This document shows, piece after piece, positions 41,127 through 43,519 of a stretch of DNA of 43,519 bases (positions are counted from its first letter, which is position 1; each line of letters opens with the position of its first letter). The notes under the pieces were generated by a model. It did no database searches and was not told where the DNA came from. It worked only from the letters and a program-made list of their open reading frames with translations. A program made the translations under genes and the position numbers. The DNA is from Clostridiisalibacter paucivorans DSM 22131 (GTDB lineage: Bacteria; Bacillota; Clostridia; Tissierellales; Clostridiisalibacteraceae), in NCBI RefSeq assembly GCF_000620125.1, contig NZ_JHVL01000029.1, positions 1-43,519 of the forward strand, read 5' to 3'.

Positions 41127-42054
41127 AATGGGTAACAAATAAGGGATTTTTTATTAAAGGTATGTTATCAATGATAAAATTTTTAAAGGTATTAGCTAAA
41201 GGAGACAGGTACTTATTTTTGTTATAGACAAAATAAAAGGATCTATGTAGATTTAAACCTTCTATATTAAAGGCTTTAAATATCCCAGAATTTACTTCAT
41301 TGGCTATAGCATAACTGGACATAAAGCTAACACCCATATTCAGCTTTATATAAGCTTTAATGCTTTCGTTATCATCAAGATAACTTACTATATTAAGGCT
41401 TGATATATTAAGATTTGACTCTTCAAGTTTTTTTTCTATAAGTAATCTAGAACCAGAGCCTTTTGTTCTGAATAAAAACTTTTCTTTTAAAATGAATTCT
41501 TTATTTAACGTTTTAAAATTTTCATAATTATATTTGTCCAAGTTAGGGGTGACAAGAAAAAGTGTATCTTCTAATAGGTCTATATATTTTAAAGAATTAT
41601 TTTTATGCTTAGTTCCAACTATTCCAAAGTCTATATATCCATCCAATATGTCCTGGATTACACTTTGAGAGTTGTTATGATTTATAGTAAAGGTAACATC
41701 TTGGTATTTATCAGTAAAGGATTTGAGAATAGAAGGAAGAATATATTGTTTAGGTACTGAACTAGAACTAATAGTTAAATGTCCATTTACTTTATTTTTA
41801 TATGTTTTTAGTTGAAATTGAGCCATTTCTTTAAGGCTTAATATGTTTATAGCATATTTATAGAAAATCATTCCAGAATTTGTAGGAGAAATTTTTTTCC
41901 CATTTCTATTTAATAAAAATGTTTTTAGTTCTGATTCTAGGTTTTGGATATGACTAGTTATAGTAGGTTGGCTTAAATACAATTTATTTGCTGCTTTAGA
42001 AAAGCTTTTTAGATTTACAACTTCGATAAAGGATTCTAATTGTTTGAAGTCCAC
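41125..42054 (-). CDS. LysR-family transcriptional regulator
   Basis: A 309-residue LysR-type regulator. The N-terminal winged HTH is FKQLESFIEVVNLKSFSKAANKLYLSQPTITSHIQNLESEL. The C-terminal domain forms the substrate-binding fold (GHLTISSSSVPKQYILPSIL...). The sequence resembles the CysL/selenium-metabolism-associated subgroup, but no sulfur or selenium genes are nearby, so I leave the role open. GTG 42054 (minus strand) is chosen, 7 nt after AAGAAGG, to give the usual M-D-F-K-Q-L start; ATG 42060 lies too close to the site. It is convergent with the M18 gene and divergent from the PAP2-type gene. Confidence 0.88.
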   Translation of the reverse strand: MDFKQLESFIEVVNLKSFSKAANKLYLSQPTITSHIQNLESELKTFLLNRNGKKISPTNSGMIFYKYAINILSLKEMAQFQLKTYKNKVNGHLTISSSSVPKQYILPSILKSFTDKYQDVTFTINHNNSQSVIQDILDGYIDFGIVGTKHKNNSLKYIDLLEDTLFLVTPNLDKYNYENFKTLNKEFILKEKFLFRTKGSGSRLLIEKKLEESNLNISSLNIVSYLDDNESIKAYIKLNMGVSFMSSYAIANEVNSGIFKAFNIEGLNLHRSFYFVYNKNKYLSPLANTFKNFIIDNIPLIKNPLFVTH

Positions 42055-42288
42055 AAGCATACCTTCTTTCCATATGATAATAAAAATATTTTTATAAACT
42101 TTAGTTGTTAAAATGGAAATTTATAAGATAAATTAATATTAATGAAAAAAATATTTTTTGTCAAATATCAAGGTTTTCTAACTATATACGACTATAAATT
42201 TTAAATTTTTATATAGATTTTATTGAAATATACTTGAAAATATAAGTCAAGTAAAATAAAATATACTTCATAAATGGAGGAAGTATAT

Positions 42289-42936
42289 ATGAGCAAAATA
42301 AAAAATAATAAAAATAAAATAATTGTCTTTTTGGCACTAGTAATTTTGAATATGCTTTATTTATGGACTAATAGATTGAATATGCAGATACATTTAACAG
42401 AGTTATTTATAGACAAGCATATACCTTTAGTAAAATATATGATAATACCTTACTTTTTTTGGTATATATATGTGTGGATGGTATTTTTCTATTTGGCAGT
42501 CAAGGATGAGAAGTTGTTTTTTACTCACAGTAAAGCTACAATAATAAGTAAAAGTATATGTATTATATTGTTTTTAGTATATCCAACATTTGTAATTAGA
42601 CCAGAAATAACAGGGCAAGATATCTTTAGTAAGGCGTTAATTCATTTATATGCTAGTGATAACCCAGTAAATGCATTGCCTAGTATACATGTTTTGCAGA
42701 CTATATTAACCCATATAGCAATAATTAACATAAGAAATGCTACTAAAAAATTAAAGATAAGTTCTAGCATAATATCTATGTTAATTATTTTATCTACGGT
42801 TATGACGAAGCAACATAATATTATTGATGTATTTGCAGCCTATATACTGGCTATTATAGTGATTAAGATTGTATATTTGTTGGACTATAAAAAATGTAAG
42901 CTCAGTATAGTAGAAGACGTAGTTATTAATAGATAA
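42289..42936 (+). CDS. PAP2-superfamily membrane protein
   Basis: A 215-residue integral membrane protein with about six hydrophobic segments. The C2 motif ALPSIHV and the C3 region TKQHNIIDVFAA, with its histidine and aspartate, are the catalytic elements of the PAP2 phosphatase/haloperoxidase fold, in the inositolphosphorylceramide-synthase-like subgroup. Family members remove phosphate from or transfer groups onto lipids at the membrane. The usual KxxxxxxRP motif 1 is not clear; RPEITG near 109-114 may be its remainder. ATG 42289 follows GGAGGAAG; an in-frame ATG at 42274 lies in that site. A terminator follows. Confidence 0.78.
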   Translation: MSKIKNNKNKIIVFLALVILNMLYLWTNRLNMQIHLTELFIDKHIPLVKYMIIPYFFWYIYVWMVFFYLAVKDEKLFFTHSKATIISKSICIILFLVYPTFVIRPEITGQDIFSKALIHLYASDNPVNALPSIHVLQTILTHIAIINIRNATKKLKISSSIISMLIILSTVMTKQHNIIDVFAAYILAIIVIKIVYLLDYKKCKLSIVEDVVINR

Positions 42937-42993
42937 TATATAGTTATATTTGATATTGTTTTATATTAGTAATTACAATGTTGAATAATTATA

Positions 42994-43018
42994 AAAAACT
43001 CCTTTTAAGGAGTTTTTT
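42994..43018. terminator. Terminator between the PAP2-type and Spo0E-like genes
   Basis: AACTCCTT (42997-43004) / AAGGAGTT (43007-43014) has A runs before it and T runs after it, so it can serve both convergent genes. Confidence 0.75.
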
Positions 43019-43187
43019 ATAATTTGTTTTTAATTATTTCGTTGTATTTTGTAATAGCACTGTTAAGGATTTGACTAGCTGCAATAACATCTGGATCTTG
43101 TAAATTCCAATCCTTTTTTTCAATCATCTTATTTAAATTATTTCTCAATTCTTCAATATCATTGAGCAAATCCTGAAGTTCAGACAT
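43017..43187 (-). CDS. Spo0E-family aspartyl-phosphate phosphatase
   Basis: A 56-residue protein (MSELQDLLNDIEELRNNLNK... DVIAASQILNSAITKYNEIIKNKL) with the helical hairpin and the S-Q-x-L-x2 signature of Spo0E. In Bacillus these small proteins remove phosphate from Spo0A-P and restrain sporulation. The usual motif is SQELD; here it reads SQILN, with the catalytically important aspartate replaced by asparagine, so activity may be altered. ATG 43187 (minus strand) follows GGAGG. It lies about 40 nt downstream of the KTSC gene on the same strand and may share its transcript. Confidence 0.82.
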   Translation of the reverse strand: MSELQDLLNDIEELRNNLNKMIEKKDWNLQDPDVIAASQILNSAITKYNEIIKNKL

Positions 43188-43228
43188 GTTTATAACCTCC
43201 TAAATATAAATTATAAGACTTAAATAAA

Positions 43229-43417
43229 TTAATTAGAAGAATAGAAGTTTTCTAATAAAGAATTTCTATAATACTCCTTGCTAGTTGAGTTTAAGAGACC
43301 TTGGTAAACTAATTGGGGAACGTTATTATATGAAAACTTTGCTCCAGATTCATATAGAATTATTAAATTTTCATTTTCTGGAGTATATAGTATATCTAAT
43401 ATTTTGTCATCATTCAA
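43229..43417 (-). CDS. KTSC-domain-like small protein
   Basis: A 62-residue protein with the KTSC pattern: a short beta-strand-rich opening (ILDILYTPENENLIILYESGAKFSYNNVP) followed by VYQGLLNSTSKEYYRNSLLENF. KTSC domains are small and found in phage and bacterial proteins, often linked to lysyl-tRNA synthetases; the biological role is unknown. TTG 43417 (minus strand) is chosen, 7 nt after GGAGG; the in-frame ATG at 43459 begins upstream of the ribosome site. It lies at the right edge of the window, just before the Spo0E-like gene. Confidence 0.72.
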   Translation of the reverse strand: MNDDKILDILYTPENENLIILYESGAKFSYNNVPQLVYQGLLNSTSKEYYRNSLLENFYSSN

Positions 43418-43519
43418 AGGTTTAACCTCCTCATATATAAATACATATATTATTTGCACTGTTTTTATTTTATTATATCCTTAATCTAAAGTTTTATAAG
43501 GTATAAAAATAAAAGGACT

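Noticed and set aside
1-43519. CRISPR arrays, insertion sequences and prophage
   Set aside because: No regularly spaced repeats, transposase or phage structural genes are visible.

Overview
The window is AT-rich DNA, roughly 30% G+C by eye, from an endospore-forming anaerobic Firmicute. Gene content and protein sequences suggest class Clostridia or Tissierellia, but I cannot name a species. The sporulation markers are a GerQ-like coat protein, a CotF-type coat protein, SpmA/SpmB, SpoVB and a Spo0E-family phosphatase. A histidine-degradation operon plus several peptidases point to amino-acid and peptide fermentation.

Layout. 1-5.9 kb: a structured leader RNA before a GerQ-like gene, a class V aminotransferase with a DUF1015 protein, an unexported zinc phospholipase C-like protein, and oligoendopeptidase F. 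6-8.6 kb: an orphan protein, NAD kinase and an RluA pseudouridine synthase. 8.6-13.7 kb is an accessory-looking stretch. It holds a frameshifted small-gene remnant, a visibly more G+C-rich AraC regulator plus C45 acyltransferase pair, a decayed ORF tail, a FusB-type EF-G-binding protein, a CD3324-like HTH protein, a 114-nt imperfect palindrome, a CotF-like protein and tRNA-Ala(GGC).

13.7-20.8 kb: two divergent unknown genes, then a sigma-54 module. An enhancer-binding protein is followed by two matching putative enhancer sites exactly 100 bp apart, a near-consensus -24/-12 promoter, and lysA-spmA-spmB-LD-carboxypeptidase. 20.8-24.5 kb: an FtsH-family protease, 6S RNA and SpoVB. 24.6-29.2 kb: a MotA/MotB-type proton channel, two small proteins, a lipid kinase, and a bactofilin with an M23 peptidase.

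29.3-37 kb: MarR and LacI regulators, then hutH-hutU-ftcD-hutI and a DUF896 gene. Histidine is taken to glutamate, with the formimino group passed to tetrahydrofolate; no cyclodeaminase gene is present here. 37-43.5 kb: a lone CheW, a DegS/DegU-like two-component system, an M18 aminopeptidase, a LysR regulator, a PAP2-type membrane protein, and small Spo0E and KTSC proteins.

The sequence often resolves starts. Several genes use TTG or GTG behind a good Shine-Dalgarno, and in many places an upstream in-frame start lies inside the Shine-Dalgarno and is unlikely to be used. I see no insertion sequence, CRISPR array or prophage. The most notable unexplained system is the sigma-54-controlled lysA-spmAB-carboxypeptidase unit.
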